Shown here in pieces: positions 17,968 to 25,786 of a DNA stretch of 64,000 bases. The translations under genes were made by a program, and so were the position numbers. The DNA comes from JAFDXJ01 sp038257845. GTDB taxonomy: Bacteria > Bacteroidota > Bacteroidia > Chitinophagales > Chitinophagaceae. Where the stretch lies: positions 124,001 through 188,000 of the forward strand of contig JBBSQL010000001.1 of assembly GCA_038257845.1 (NCBI GenBank), written 5' to 3'. The number at the start of each line of letters is the position of its first letter. Within the stretch, counting starts at the first letter, position 1. A model generated the notes under the pieces. The model had not been told where the DNA came from, did not search any database, and worked only from the letters and a program-made list of their open reading frames with translations.

Positions 17968-18966
17968 ATGAATAAAAAAATCATCTTTCTTTTTTGTACT
18001 GTAATCAGCCTGTTTACTTTACATGCGCAAACGATCAATATCCTGGACAGCAGCCATAAAGTCTCTTTGCGCGGATTGAGTGTTGTGGATGATAATGTTT
18101 TTTGGGCAAGTGGAAGCAATGGAACAGTAGTGCGTTCAAGGGATGGTGGCCAATCGCTGGAATGGCTTACCGTAAAGGGTTATGAGCAAAGGGATTTTCG
18201 TGATATAGAAGCCCTGAATGCAAATTTTGTGTATATTATGGCAGTCGATAAACCAGGTCTGATTTTGCTTACAAAGGATGGCGGTAAAAACTGGAATAAA
18301 GTGTATGAAGACACAACAACGGGTGTTTTTATAGATGCCATGGCTTTTAATAAAAATGGCGTTACCGTAGCCGTTGGTGATCCTTTGAGTGATATGAAAG
18401 CGTATGTGATTTACCGGAAAAATAAAGATGCTGAATTTTTTAGATTACAAAAGGAACAGATGTTTGCACAGGGAGAAGCATTTTTTGCGTCAAGTGGTAC
18501 AAATGTTCAATTCATTCCCGGTACGGATGAATTTGTAACTGTATCAGGTGGCCGTATTTCCCGTTTTCATCACCTGAAAATGAATATTAAATTACCTTTA
18601 AAACAAGGTACTGAATCAACAGGTGCTAATTCTATTGCTGTTTGGGATCAGCAAAATATGTACGTGGTTGGCGGAGATTTTTCCAATGATAAAGACGCCA
18701 CCGGCAATGCATGTTATACAACGGATGGTGGAAACACCTGGCAGCTTCCCATACAAAGTCCGCATGGGTACAGGAGTTGCGTGATCTATGTTACAAAAAA
18801 TAAACTGGTCGCCTGTGGCACAAGCGGGGTGGACATTTCAGAAGATGGCGGTATTACCTGGAAACTCATTTCAACATTGGGATTTCATGTTTGTCAACTA
18901 TCAAAAAGCGGGAATGCTGTTTACCTCGCCGGGCCACGCGGAAGAATTGCGGAGTTAATTTTTTAG
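17968..18966 (+). CDS. Secreted YCF48/BNR-type beta-propeller protein
   Basis: A 332-residue protein with a signal peptide (cleavage after LHA, residue 20). The mature part has repeated BNR/Asp-box-like motifs: SRDGGQSLEW, TKDGGKNWNK, TTDGGNTWQL and SEDGGITWKL, spaced as in YCF48/Hcf136-like propellers. Bacteroidota homologues are usually annotated as oxidoreductase or BNR-repeat proteins, with no proven activity. Likely the second gene of a unit with the transglutaminase-like gene. Confidence 0.82.
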   Translation: MNKKIIFLFCTVISLFTLHAQTINILDSSHKVSLRGLSVVDDNVFWASGSNGTVVRSRDGGQSLEWLTVKGYEQRDFRDIEALNANFVYIMAVDKPGLILLTKDGGKNWNKVYEDTTTGVFIDAMAFNKNGVTVAVGDPLSDMKAYVIYRKNKDAEFFRLQKEQMFAQGEAFFASSGTNVQFIPGTDEFVTVSGGRISRFHHLKMNIKLPLKQGTESTGANSIAVWDQQNMYVVGGDFSNDKDATGNACYTTDGGNTWQLPIQSPHGYRSCVIYVTKNKLVACGTSGVDISEDGGITWKLISTLGFHVCQLSKSGNAVYLAGPRGRIAELIF

Positions 18967-19025
18967 ATAAATTTTTGGTTGCCAGCTTTTGTTTTTTATT
19001 GTATCAATATTAGTAAATTAGTTTA

Positions 19026-20114
19026 ATGAATGATAGAGATATTTTTAATGAAGTTTTTAAGAATTATGGCGGCATAATTGACGTTCATGATTTAGGTAAA
19101 GACTGGCAAATATTTGAGACAATATTTGAACGTGTTTTAAAACAAATAAAAAGTGCATATCCGAATGCGCCAGACATATATATTAATTTTATTAAAAGTT
19201 TAAGATTAAATGCCGCTGTCTCAATCAAAGAAGAGAAATATTATATTGGCATAAATATAGGTTTATATTTTATTTTTATAGATGTATTTAAAAAAATTCT
19301 TTGTAATAAAAAATTATACACAAATCTTGGAGATAACAGCAAAGAAAGTGAATTAAAAAGCACTATAAATGTGTTAATTGATAATGGATGTGTTTGTTAC
19401 TACCATGATAAGTTGAATTATAAAGATCCTATTGATAAAGAACGAACTTTATATGCTGGATGTTTTACAATGATGGCAATTCAATTTATAATTTATCACG
19501 AAGTATGTCATATTATCCATGGTCATGTAAAATATAAATTTAATAATCTCAAGAATTCTAATTGTTGGGATGAAATACCTGAATTAATGAATTTTGATTT
19601 ATTGGAAAATTCTTTTGATCAATCTCTTGAAATTGATTGTGATTCATTTGCTACATTGTCGTACTTTAGAAAATTTTCAAGCCTTGTAAAAGATACAGAT
19701 AAACAGCCATCTGTTTTCAACTTGATTTTTAAGGATGGAAAATCTTTTCTTAAATGTTGGATTTATACCATTTATCCTATGTTTAGAATTTTAGGATATC
19801 ACCCGGATTGGACTGTTTACAAAAAACAATCTCATCCACCACCCATAATAAGATTTTCAAATTCTTTCAGAATTTTATTAGGCTTATTAATCAAGGATGG
19901 ATATTTGGATGACGATTTTGATTTGTTTGAGGATGCGCATAAGTACATTTTGGAAGCAGAGATAGCCTTTTCGGAGGTTACTTATCATGAATTTGATGTA
20001 AAAATAATCATAGATATTCAAACAAAAAACGACGAGTATGTTGACTTTCTTTGGGATGTATTGAAAGAAAGTTTTAATATACTATCACCATTTTCATATT
20101 TAAAAAAAGAGTAA
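19026..20114 (+). CDS. Zincin-like putative metallopeptidase
   Basis: A 362-residue cytoplasmic protein with no signal peptide. The segment IIYHEVCHIIHGH near residues 155-167 contains an HExxH zinc motif with extra His, and about 45 residues later EIDCDSFA supplies an acidic third ligand in an E-x2-D arrangement like that of ImmA/IrrE and Lit-type peptidases. Nothing else is recognised. The gene is AT-rich, with many ATA, AGA and TTA codons compared with the core genes to the left, and begins the accessory zone, so acquisition by transfer and a role in phage or stress response are possible. That role is inference. Confidence 0.65.
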   Translation: MNDRDIFNEVFKNYGGIIDVHDLGKDWQIFETIFERVLKQIKSAYPNAPDIYINFIKSLRLNAAVSIKEEKYYIGINIGLYFIFIDVFKKILCNKKLYTNLGDNSKESELKSTINVLIDNGCVCYYHDKLNYKDPIDKERTLYAGCFTMMAIQFIIYHEVCHIIHGHVKYKFNNLKNSNCWDEIPELMNFDLLENSFDQSLEIDCDSFATLSYFRKFSSLVKDTDKQPSVFNLIFKDGKSFLKCWIYTIYPMFRILGYHPDWTVYKKQSHPPPIIRFSNSFRILLGLLIKDGYLDDDFDLFEDAHKYILEAEIAFSEVTYHEFDVKIIIDIQTKNDEYVDFLWDVLKESFNILSPFSYLKKE

Positions 20115-20164
20115 ATGTATTAAAAACGCCTTTTTGATTTCAAATACATTTCAGTAAAAATCTA

Positions 20165-20172
20165 TACTTTTG
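20165..20172 (+). promoter_or_regulatory. -7 promoter element
   Basis: TACTTTTG fits TAnnTTTG and lies 73 bases before the ATG of the lipoprotein gene at 20246. Confidence 0.45.
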
Positions 20173-20245
20173 AATTGATCGAAAAATGGGGACACTTACA
20201 CTTGTACTTTAAAATTATTATACTTTTAAAAATGTAAATATTTAT

Positions 20246-20758
20246 ATGAGATTTAAAATCCTAATTCTTATTCTTCTTATTTCATTAAATGCTTGTAATC
20301 TTTCTAATAATGAAGTATCTAATCAAGATCAAATAAATTTCTCTGATACAATCAATAACTCAATAGATTCTAACTCGTCGACGCTTGATATTGATTCCTC
20401 TAAAAAGCTTGAAACCGAAATAACTAACCCCATTGTAAATAAAACAGAGCCAATTACCGAAATATCAAGAAAATTAAAAACCGATGAAAACTTTAAGGAT
20501 TACTATGAAATACAAGTAAAAAATAATACTAAGAAAACAATTACTAACATTTTAACTGAAGACGTAAGTATTTTTAGTAATACAAAACAAAACTATCATA
20601 GTGAGTTAATAAATAATCGAATTATTATTCCCTCGGGAAAAACAAAGTCTATCAAAGTGTATTCTGGTATGTACACAGAACCTAAAATATTAACTCTAAG
20701 ATTTAGCAATGGAGATACTTATAATTTTGGTTCACTTCCTTCGGTCTATGATCAATAA
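20246..20758 (+). CDS. Hypothetical lipoprotein
   Basis: A 170-residue protein with a short lipoprotein signal (MRFKILILILLISLNAC, lipobox Cys17). A Ser/Asn/Asp-rich tether of about 60 residues follows, then a small beta-rich domain from about residue 85 (YEIQVKNNTKKTITNI onward) that resembles a FxLYD-type or Ig-like fold. Function unknown. Repeat copy R1-1 starts 18 bases after its stop codon. Confidence 0.65.
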   Translation: MRFKILILILLISLNACNLSNNEVSNQDQINFSDTINNSIDSNSSTLDIDSSKKLETEITNPIVNKTEPITEISRKLKTDENFKDYYEIQVKNNTKKTITNILTEDVSIFSNTKQNYHSELINNRIIIPSGKTKSIKVYSGMYTEPKILTLRFSNGDTYNFGSLPSVYDQ

Positions 20759-20776
20759 TTTATTTGCTTTTATCCC

Positions 20777-21041
20777 CGCTCTTCTTAGTGTTGCGCAGCG
20801 CACTAAGGAGGTAAATAAAAGCCAGACTTAACCTGGTATTTAAAAAACAAATGTTTAATTAAATGAATTTTTTTAAATTGTATTTTGACTAAAAATGAAG
20901 GGTCTAAAATAAGAGGTCAATTTGTATTTTTGCCTGGAACTTTTGTGATCATTTAATTAAAGCTTAAACACTATTACTTTGAATTGCAGACTAAGTCTGG
21001 CATTTATTATAAATCCGTAGAGTCCTTGCAGAACTCTACGG
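20777..21041 (+). repeat. R1 structured repeat, copy 1 (about 265 bp)
   Basis: First of four same-orientation copies (others at 21971, 24535 and 25667). The left end is a hairpin with arms CTTCTTAGTG and CACTAAGGAG around TTGCGCAGCG. The right end is a hairpin with arms CCGTAGAGT (21015-21023) and ACTCTACGG (21033-21041). Between them lie imperfect inverted arms beginning AATAAAAGCCAGACTTA on the left and, read in reverse complement, AATAAATGCCAGACTTA on the right; both arms also carry TTTAATTAAATG. There is no open frame. It could be a MITE-like element or a recombination site. Confidence 0.8.
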
Positions 21042-21156
21042 GTAGCACGGAGTAGTAACAATGAACATTTTATTATAAATTTGGCAACGGTTCCGGGCAA
21101 AAGGAATTCTATTTCCCCACCTGCTGCAAGCCGTAAACGTTGGACGTAATTATCGC

Positions 21157-21900
21157 ATGACACTTATAAGATTATCCATATTATTAGTTACAATTTTATT
21201 GACAGGCTGTTCAACTGGCTACGAAAATGATGGCAATGCCGTTTATTACAAATCATGGAATGAAGGTTCAGGTTCTCATAAAGACAGACTTGATGCAGAC
21301 CCTAAAACTTTTAAAGTTTTAACAAACGAGAGGTATGCAAAGGATAAATCGCATGCTTTTTTTGAAGGAGAAATAATTGAAGATGTTGATGCTCCAAGTT
21401 TCGAATCAATTTCGGAATGGTTTGCGAAAGATAAGAACAAGGGATATCGTACTCGGTATCCAGTTATATCATCAAGAGGTACAACTTTTAAAACAATAGA
21501 TAACGATTGGTATTCGACTGACGGTGTAGACATTTTCTTTGACACTTTACCACTGCACGTTTGTTCTGCAAAAAATTTCCGTTTTGTTTTTAATGACAAT
21601 AGCGAACAATTACATCCGTATAGATGGACCACCGACGGTTGCTTTTATTATTACATGCACTTTAAAGTTCCATCAAAAGATTATTCAGATGTGGTTGTTT
21701 ACAAGAACAGTGGTGGACTTTCAAAAGACAAGAATTACGTTTACATTTTAGACCATAAACTAAATTATGATATTGATGGAAAGAGAGTTGTTGACACGAT
21801 TGACGCAGCAAGTTTTGTAGTTACTGGTCTTCTCGAGTGCAGAGACAAATGGGGATGCTTCAATCCATATCATGGACGTGAAAACTGTGACAAAAAGTAA
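21157..21900 (+). CDS. DKNYY-repeat lipoprotein
   Basis: A 247-residue protein with a lipoprotein signal (ILLTGC, lipobox Cys18). The mature part contains several copies of the DKNYY-type motif: YAKDKSHAFFEG, WFAKDKNKGYR, YSTDGVDIFF and LSKDKNYVYIL, each followed by a strand-rich segment. DKNYY proteins are exported repeat proteins of unknown function. It lies alone between R1 copies 1 and 2. GTTGGAC, 11 bases before the ATG, and GCCCGAC just after the stop resemble the ends of integron cassettes, which is only suggestive. Confidence 0.75.
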   Translation: MTLIRLSILLVTILLTGCSTGYENDGNAVYYKSWNEGSGSHKDRLDADPKTFKVLTNERYAKDKSHAFFEGEIIEDVDAPSFESISEWFAKDKNKGYRTRYPVISSRGTTFKTIDNDWYSTDGVDIFFDTLPLHVCSAKNFRFVFNDNSEQLHPYRWTTDGCFYYYMHFKVPSKDYSDVVVYKNSGGLSKDKNYVYILDHKLNYDIDGKRVVDTIDAASFVVTGLLECRDKWGCFNPYHGRENCDKK

Positions 21901-21970
21901 CTACGCCCGACAAGCAGTTTTGCACAAGCGGGGTTTCGTACTAACAATCAGCATTGGTACATGTTTCCCC

Positions 21971-22240
21971 CTCTCCTTAGTCTTGCGCAGCGCACTAAGG
22001 AGGAAAATAAAAGCCAGACTTAGCCTGGTATTAAAGAAACAAATGTTTAATTAAATGAATTTTTCTAAAATGTATTTTGACTAAAAATGTAGGATGTAAA
22101 ATATGATATCAATTTGTATTTTGCCTGGAACTTTTATGATCATTTAATTAAAGCTTATGCGCTATAACTTTAAATTCCAGACTAATCCTGGTATTTATTA
22201 TAAGTCCATAAAGTCCTTGCAGAACGCTCCAGATAGGACG
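21971..22240 (+). repeat. R1 structured repeat, copy 2
   Basis: Same element and orientation as copy 1. The left hairpin is perfect (CTCCTTAGT at 21973-21981, ACTAAGGAG at 21994-22002). The internal arms are present, but the right hairpin has decayed (AAAGTCCTTGCAGAACGCTC region). The whole interval 21901-22521 has no gene: this repeat, the 26-bp tandem repeat and a shared leader fill most of it. Confidence 0.8.
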
Positions 22241-22333
22241 GGTATTGGCGCGACAACAATTTAAAAACGGAAAAGAAATGTATTGATAATCGATACTAAA
22301 ACTAATTTGGATTAGTCAAGAATTTAGTTTAAT

Positions 22334-22385
22334 ATTGTGGTGGCAATTAAGAAACCAGAATTGTGGTGGCAATTAAGAAACCAGA
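22334..22385 (+). repeat. 26-bp tandem repeat, two units plus remnant
   Basis: Two identical 26-base units lie head to tail, each containing GTGGTGGCAATTAAGAAACC. A degenerate third unit (CAATGAAGAAACAGAAC) follows to about 22411. They lie in the promoter region of the delta-60-repeat gene. Confidence 0.8.
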
Positions 22386-22465
22386 ACTAGCAATGAAGAA
22401 ACAGAACTACTAAGTTCACTCTTAACAACAGATGTTTTAATTGCATACCATACCTAGTAGACAAA

Positions 22466-22521
22466 CACCTACAGGGAAGCCGAAAACTGCATTTTGAAAG
22501 AGTAAGCAAAAACTTATTATC
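22466..22521 (+). promoter_or_regulatory. Shared upstream leader, copy A
   Basis: The 56 bases in front of this ATG closely match those in front of the gene at 61077. Shared stretches are CAGGGAAGCCGAAAACTGCA, TTGAAAGAGTA and GCAAAAA, then ATCATGAAA at the start codon. Each copy sits directly in front of a gene for an exported protein, suggesting a common promoter/leader or operator. No TAnnTTTG element is present within it. Confidence 0.6.
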
Positions 22522-24315
22522 ATGAAAGCAATTACTTCTGTTTTAATAACTTTAGCGGCATTTAATACTTCTATTGTTTTTGCTCAGCCTGGAAGTTTAG
22601 ATCTCAGCTTTGGTACAGGCGGTAAGGCAACGGCAAGTTTCGAACCACCGGAAGATGTTGGTCGCCATGCTGCCTTACAGGCAGATGGGAAAATTGTACA
22701 AACGGGCTACTCCTATAACTTAGGTATTGGAGTGGTGCGATACAATACCAATGGCACACTCGATAATACATTTGGTGGCGATGGTAAAGTAACCACTGAC
22801 ATAGGAACTTCTTATGATGAAGGCTATGATGTAGCTATTCAGCAGGATGGTAAAATTGTTGTGGCGGGATCTTCATACAATACTAGTGGAAACTCGGATT
22901 TTGCTGTGGTACGTTATAATACAGACGGCTCGCTGGACAATACCTTTAGTGATGATGGAAAAGTTACAACCAAAATTGGAAGTAGTGATGATGTTGGTTA
23001 TTCATTAAGTATTCAACAGGATGGGAAAATAGTTGTGGCAGGTTATTCCTTTCAGGGAGGCAAAGCAGTCTTTGCATTAGTAAGATACAATGCAGATGGT
23101 TCTCTTGATAACAGCTTCGATAGTGATGGAAAAGTTACTACCGCAATTGGAAATGGGGATGATATAGGTTGGTCGGTAACTCTTCAACCGGATGGAAAAA
23201 TCTTGTTAGCAGGACTTTCATCTAATGGTTCTGATTATGATTTTGCTTTGTTGCGATACAATACTAACGGTTCGCTAGATAACAGCTTTGACGGTGACGG
23301 CAAAGTGACAACCGCAATTGGAAGTGGTGATGATGTGGGTTTTTCAGTAGCTATTCAACCTGACGGAAAAATTTTGATGGCAGGATATTCATTTAATGGT
23401 TCTGATTATGATTTTGCTTTAGTCAGATACAACTCTGACGGCTCGCTTGATAAAAGCTTTGATGGTGATGGTAAGGTTACCACCGCAATTGGAAATAGTC
23501 ATGATTTGGGTTATTCAGTAGCTGTACAGCAGAACGGCAAAATTGTAGTAGCAGGAACTTCTTATAGTACTTCTAATTCTGATTTTGCCTTGGTCAGATA
23601 TAATACTAACGGTTCACTTGACTTCAGCTTTGACGGAGATGGAAAAGTCATCACCGATTTTAATAATACCAATGATGACGCAGCATCTGTAAGCTTACAA
23701 TCGGATGGAAAAATAGTAGTGGCAGGAACAACACGCACCTCTCAGTCTGTTTTTGCAGTTGCGCGGTATAATGGTGATGCTATTTTGCCTGTTACCCTCA
23801 TCTCTTTTATTGCAACCAATACAGGAAAAAGCGTTTTATTAAACTGGCAAACTGCAAATGAATTAAACAATAATTATTTTTCAGTGGAGCGTAGTGCAAA
23901 CGGGATAAGCTTTCAGGAAATTGGCGAAGTAAAAAGCAAAGGCAATTCTTCTCAACCGCAGCAATATAGTTTTGAAGATTACAACATTTTAAACGAACAT
24001 AATTATTATCGTCTAAAGCAAGTTGATAATGATGGAAAGTTCACTTATTCAAAAATTGTAAGTGTTGATTTTGTGGCATCTCAAACAATAAAACTGTATC
24101 CAAATCCTGTGAAAAATATTCTGAGAGTTGAAGGTCTAAATCCATCAATAAATACAACGCTTTCTATTATTGATGTTTCAGGAAAATTAATACAGCAATT
24201 AACAATTACAGGCAGTATTTATGCTTATAATTTACAAAAGCTTACAGCAGGAAATTATTATATAAAGATTGAAGCAGATAAAAAAATTACGATACTGAAA
24301 TTTATTAAGGAATAG
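22522..24315 (+). CDS. T9SS-secreted delta-60-repeat beta-propeller protein
   Basis: A 597-residue protein: signal peptide (1-22, ending VFA-Q), then about seven repeats of roughly 55 residues from about 25 to 425. Each has the delta-60 pattern of a VAIQ-DGKIVVAG strand, a FALVRYN strand and SLDNSFDGDGKVTT. A beta-sandwich linker follows, and residues about 520-597 are a type A T9SS sorting domain (LYPNPVKNILRVEG ... ITILKFIKE). It is probably exported through the type IX system and anchored or released at the surface. The repeats are highly alike at DNA level, so copy number may vary. Lies between R1 copies 2 and 3. Confidence 0.88.
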   Translation: MKAITSVLITLAAFNTSIVFAQPGSLDLSFGTGGKATASFEPPEDVGRHAALQADGKIVQTGYSYNLGIGVVRYNTNGTLDNTFGGDGKVTTDIGTSYDEGYDVAIQQDGKIVVAGSSYNTSGNSDFAVVRYNTDGSLDNTFSDDGKVTTKIGSSDDVGYSLSIQQDGKIVVAGYSFQGGKAVFALVRYNADGSLDNSFDSDGKVTTAIGNGDDIGWSVTLQPDGKILLAGLSSNGSDYDFALLRYNTNGSLDNSFDGDGKVTTAIGSGDDVGFSVAIQPDGKILMAGYSFNGSDYDFALVRYNSDGSLDKSFDGDGKVTTAIGNSHDLGYSVAVQQNGKIVVAGTSYSTSNSDFALVRYNTNGSLDFSFDGDGKVITDFNNTNDDAASVSLQSDGKIVVAGTTRTSQSVFAVARYNGDAILPVTLISFIATNTGKSVLLNWQTANELNNNYFSVERSANGISFQEIGEVKSKGNSSQPQQYSFEDYNILNEHNYYRLKQVDNDGKFTYSKIVSVDFVASQTIKLYPNPVKNILRVEGLNPSINTTLSIIDVSGKLIQQLTITGSIYAYNLQKLTAGNYYIKIEADKKITILKFIKE

Positions 24316-24534
24316 TAATGTAAAAAATCTTAAAAAGTGTTGGTGGCGTAATGAAGATTTGTATATTGAAAAAGTTGTATTGAGGCAACGAGATTTGGAA
24401 AAACGAAATAGATATTTGTTGAATACCAATCCCCTTTTTAAAATTACTTATGTGTATTAAAGTGCTGTGCGTCATGCTATGTAGAATAATCCATTTCAAT
24501 ACATACTAAAATAGTTATGCCAGGCACCCCCCCG

Positions 24535-24797
24535 CTCTCCTTAGTGTTGCGCAGCGCACGAAGTAGGAAAATAAAAGCCAGACTTTGCCTGGTATTTAAA
24601 AAACAAATGTTTAATTAAATGAATTTTTCTAAATTCTATTTTGAATAAAAATGAAGGATCTAATATAAGAGATCAATTTGTATTTTTGCCTGGAACTTTT
24701 GTGATCTTTTAATTAAAACTTATGCGCTATAGCTTTGAATTCCAAACTAAGTCTGGCATTTATTATAAATCCATTGAGTCCTAGCAGAACTCTACGG
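24535..24797 (+). repeat. R1 structured repeat, copy 3
   Basis: Full-length copy in the same direction as copies 1 and 2. The left hairpin is partly decayed (CTCCTTAGTG against CACGAAGTAGG). Arms, core and right end (ACTCTACGG) are present. It is the main content of the gene-free stretch 24316-24978, with the HigBA promoter at the far end; the 200 bases between the preceding stop and the repeat show nothing. Confidence 0.8.
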
Positions 24798-24966
24798 ATA
24801 GCAGGGATTTTCAGGTACGAATTTTTTTAGGATAACTTCTTATAACAAAAATTTGCGTGTTATCGGCTACTCTTGTGCGACACTGCGAAATTGAAAATAT
24901 TGTTCTCCTTCAGACTTTCCACAAGAGCAGTTTTCTGTCTTACTTGGTTTGTGTTAACTTATAAGT

Positions 24967-24974
24967 TATCTTTG
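24967..24974 (+). promoter_or_regulatory. -7 promoter element of the toxin-antitoxin operon
   Basis: TATCTTTG is a full TAnnTTTG match. It ends only 4 bases before the GTG start of the toxin gene, so the transcript should be leaderless or nearly so. A TTG-type upstream element (TTGGTTTG) lies about 20 bases further up. Confidence 0.6.
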
Positions 24975-24978
24975 TGCC

Positions 24979-25329
24979 GTGACTACAGAACGACAAATTA
25001 TATTCCACGGACATTATTTTCAGGACTTTTATCTATACCAAACTGAAAAGGTGCGTGAGAAAATTGGTTATGTATTTCGTGTGGTTAAGACGGTGGAGAA
25101 GATACCTGAGAAATTTTTGAAGCATCTTGAAGGCACAGAGGGAATTTATGAAATCAGAATTGAGGTTGGCACGAATATTTTTCGCATTTTCTGCTGCTTT
25201 GACAAAGGAAATTTAGTTGTGCTTTTTAATGGATTTCAGAAAAAGACTCAAAAGACACCGAAACAAGAAATTGAACTTGCATTGAAATTAAAGAACGAAT
25301 ACTTCAATCAAAAAAGAAAAGTAAAATGA
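24979..25329 (+). CDS. HigB/RelE-type toxin (phage Gp49-like family)
   Basis: A 116-residue protein of the RelE superfamily. Family landmarks are the IGYVFRVVK helix end, IPEKFLKHLEGTEGIYEIRIE, FRIFCCFDKGNLVVLFNGFQKKTQKTP and the closing ELALKLKNEYF. Members are ribosome-dependent mRNA interferases that halt translation when the antitoxin is lost. The GTG start is supported by residue spacing to family N-termini and the promoter just upstream. The stop overlaps the antitoxin ATG by four bases (ATGA). Confidence 0.87.
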   Translation: MTTERQIIFHGHYFQDFYLYQTEKVREKIGYVFRVVKTVEKIPEKFLKHLEGTEGIYEIRIEVGTNIFRIFCCFDKGNLVVLFNGFQKKTQKTPKQEIELALKLKNEYFNQKRKVK

Positions 25330-25634
25330 AAAAGAACGAGGCAATCAGACAGACAAAAAATTTTGATGAACTGCTGGATATTCAATATGGCAAAATCGGA
25401 ACAAAGAAGCGTGACGAGTTTGAAGAGAAAGCACAATATTTTGTAATTAGTGCACTGTTGAAAGACGCAAGAAAAGGCGCTAACTTGACGCAGGAACAAC
25501 TTGCTGAAAAAGTTGGGACAAAGAAAAGTTACATCTCACGACTGGAAAACGGCAACTGCGACATTCAGCTTTCTACTCTTTACAGAATTTTTGAAGACGG
25601 ACTTGGCAGGCGAATTAGCTTAATTATCGCCTGA
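25326..25634 (+). CDS. HTH-XRE antitoxin (HigA-type)
   Basis: A 102-residue protein with a Cro/C1-type helix-turn-helix at about residues 48-100 (LTQEQLAEKVGTKKSYISRLENG). It should neutralise the toxin encoded immediately upstream and repress their shared promoter. The order toxin then antitoxin, with a 4-base overlap, is the HigBA arrangement. The pair lies between R1 copies 3 and 4 as a self-contained unit. Confidence 0.88.
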   Translation: MKKNEAIRQTKNFDELLDIQYGKIGTKKRDEFEEKAQYFVISALLKDARKGANLTQEQLAEKVGTKKSYISRLENGNCDIQLSTLYRIFEDGLGRRISLIIA

Positions 25635-25666
25635 CCACCTTGTGAAAGAAGCCGAGCAGCCCACCT

Positions 25667-25785
25667 CTCCTTAGTCTTGCGCAGCGCACTAAGGAGGAAA
25701 ATAAAAGCCAAACTAAGCCTGGTATTAAAGAAACTAATGTTTAATTAAATGAATTTTTCTAAATTGAGATTTAATAAAAATCAAT
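25667..25785 (+). repeat. R1 structured repeat, copy 4 (left part only)
   Basis: Perfect left hairpin (CTCCTTAGT / ACTAAGGAG), then the left arm through TTTAATTAAATG and the following ATTTTTCTAAATT. Similarity to the other copies stops near 25765, and the glycosidase ATG follows at 25787. The right half of the element is missing, so the gene start may have been fused to a broken copy. Confidence 0.75.
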
Positions 25786-25786
25786 T

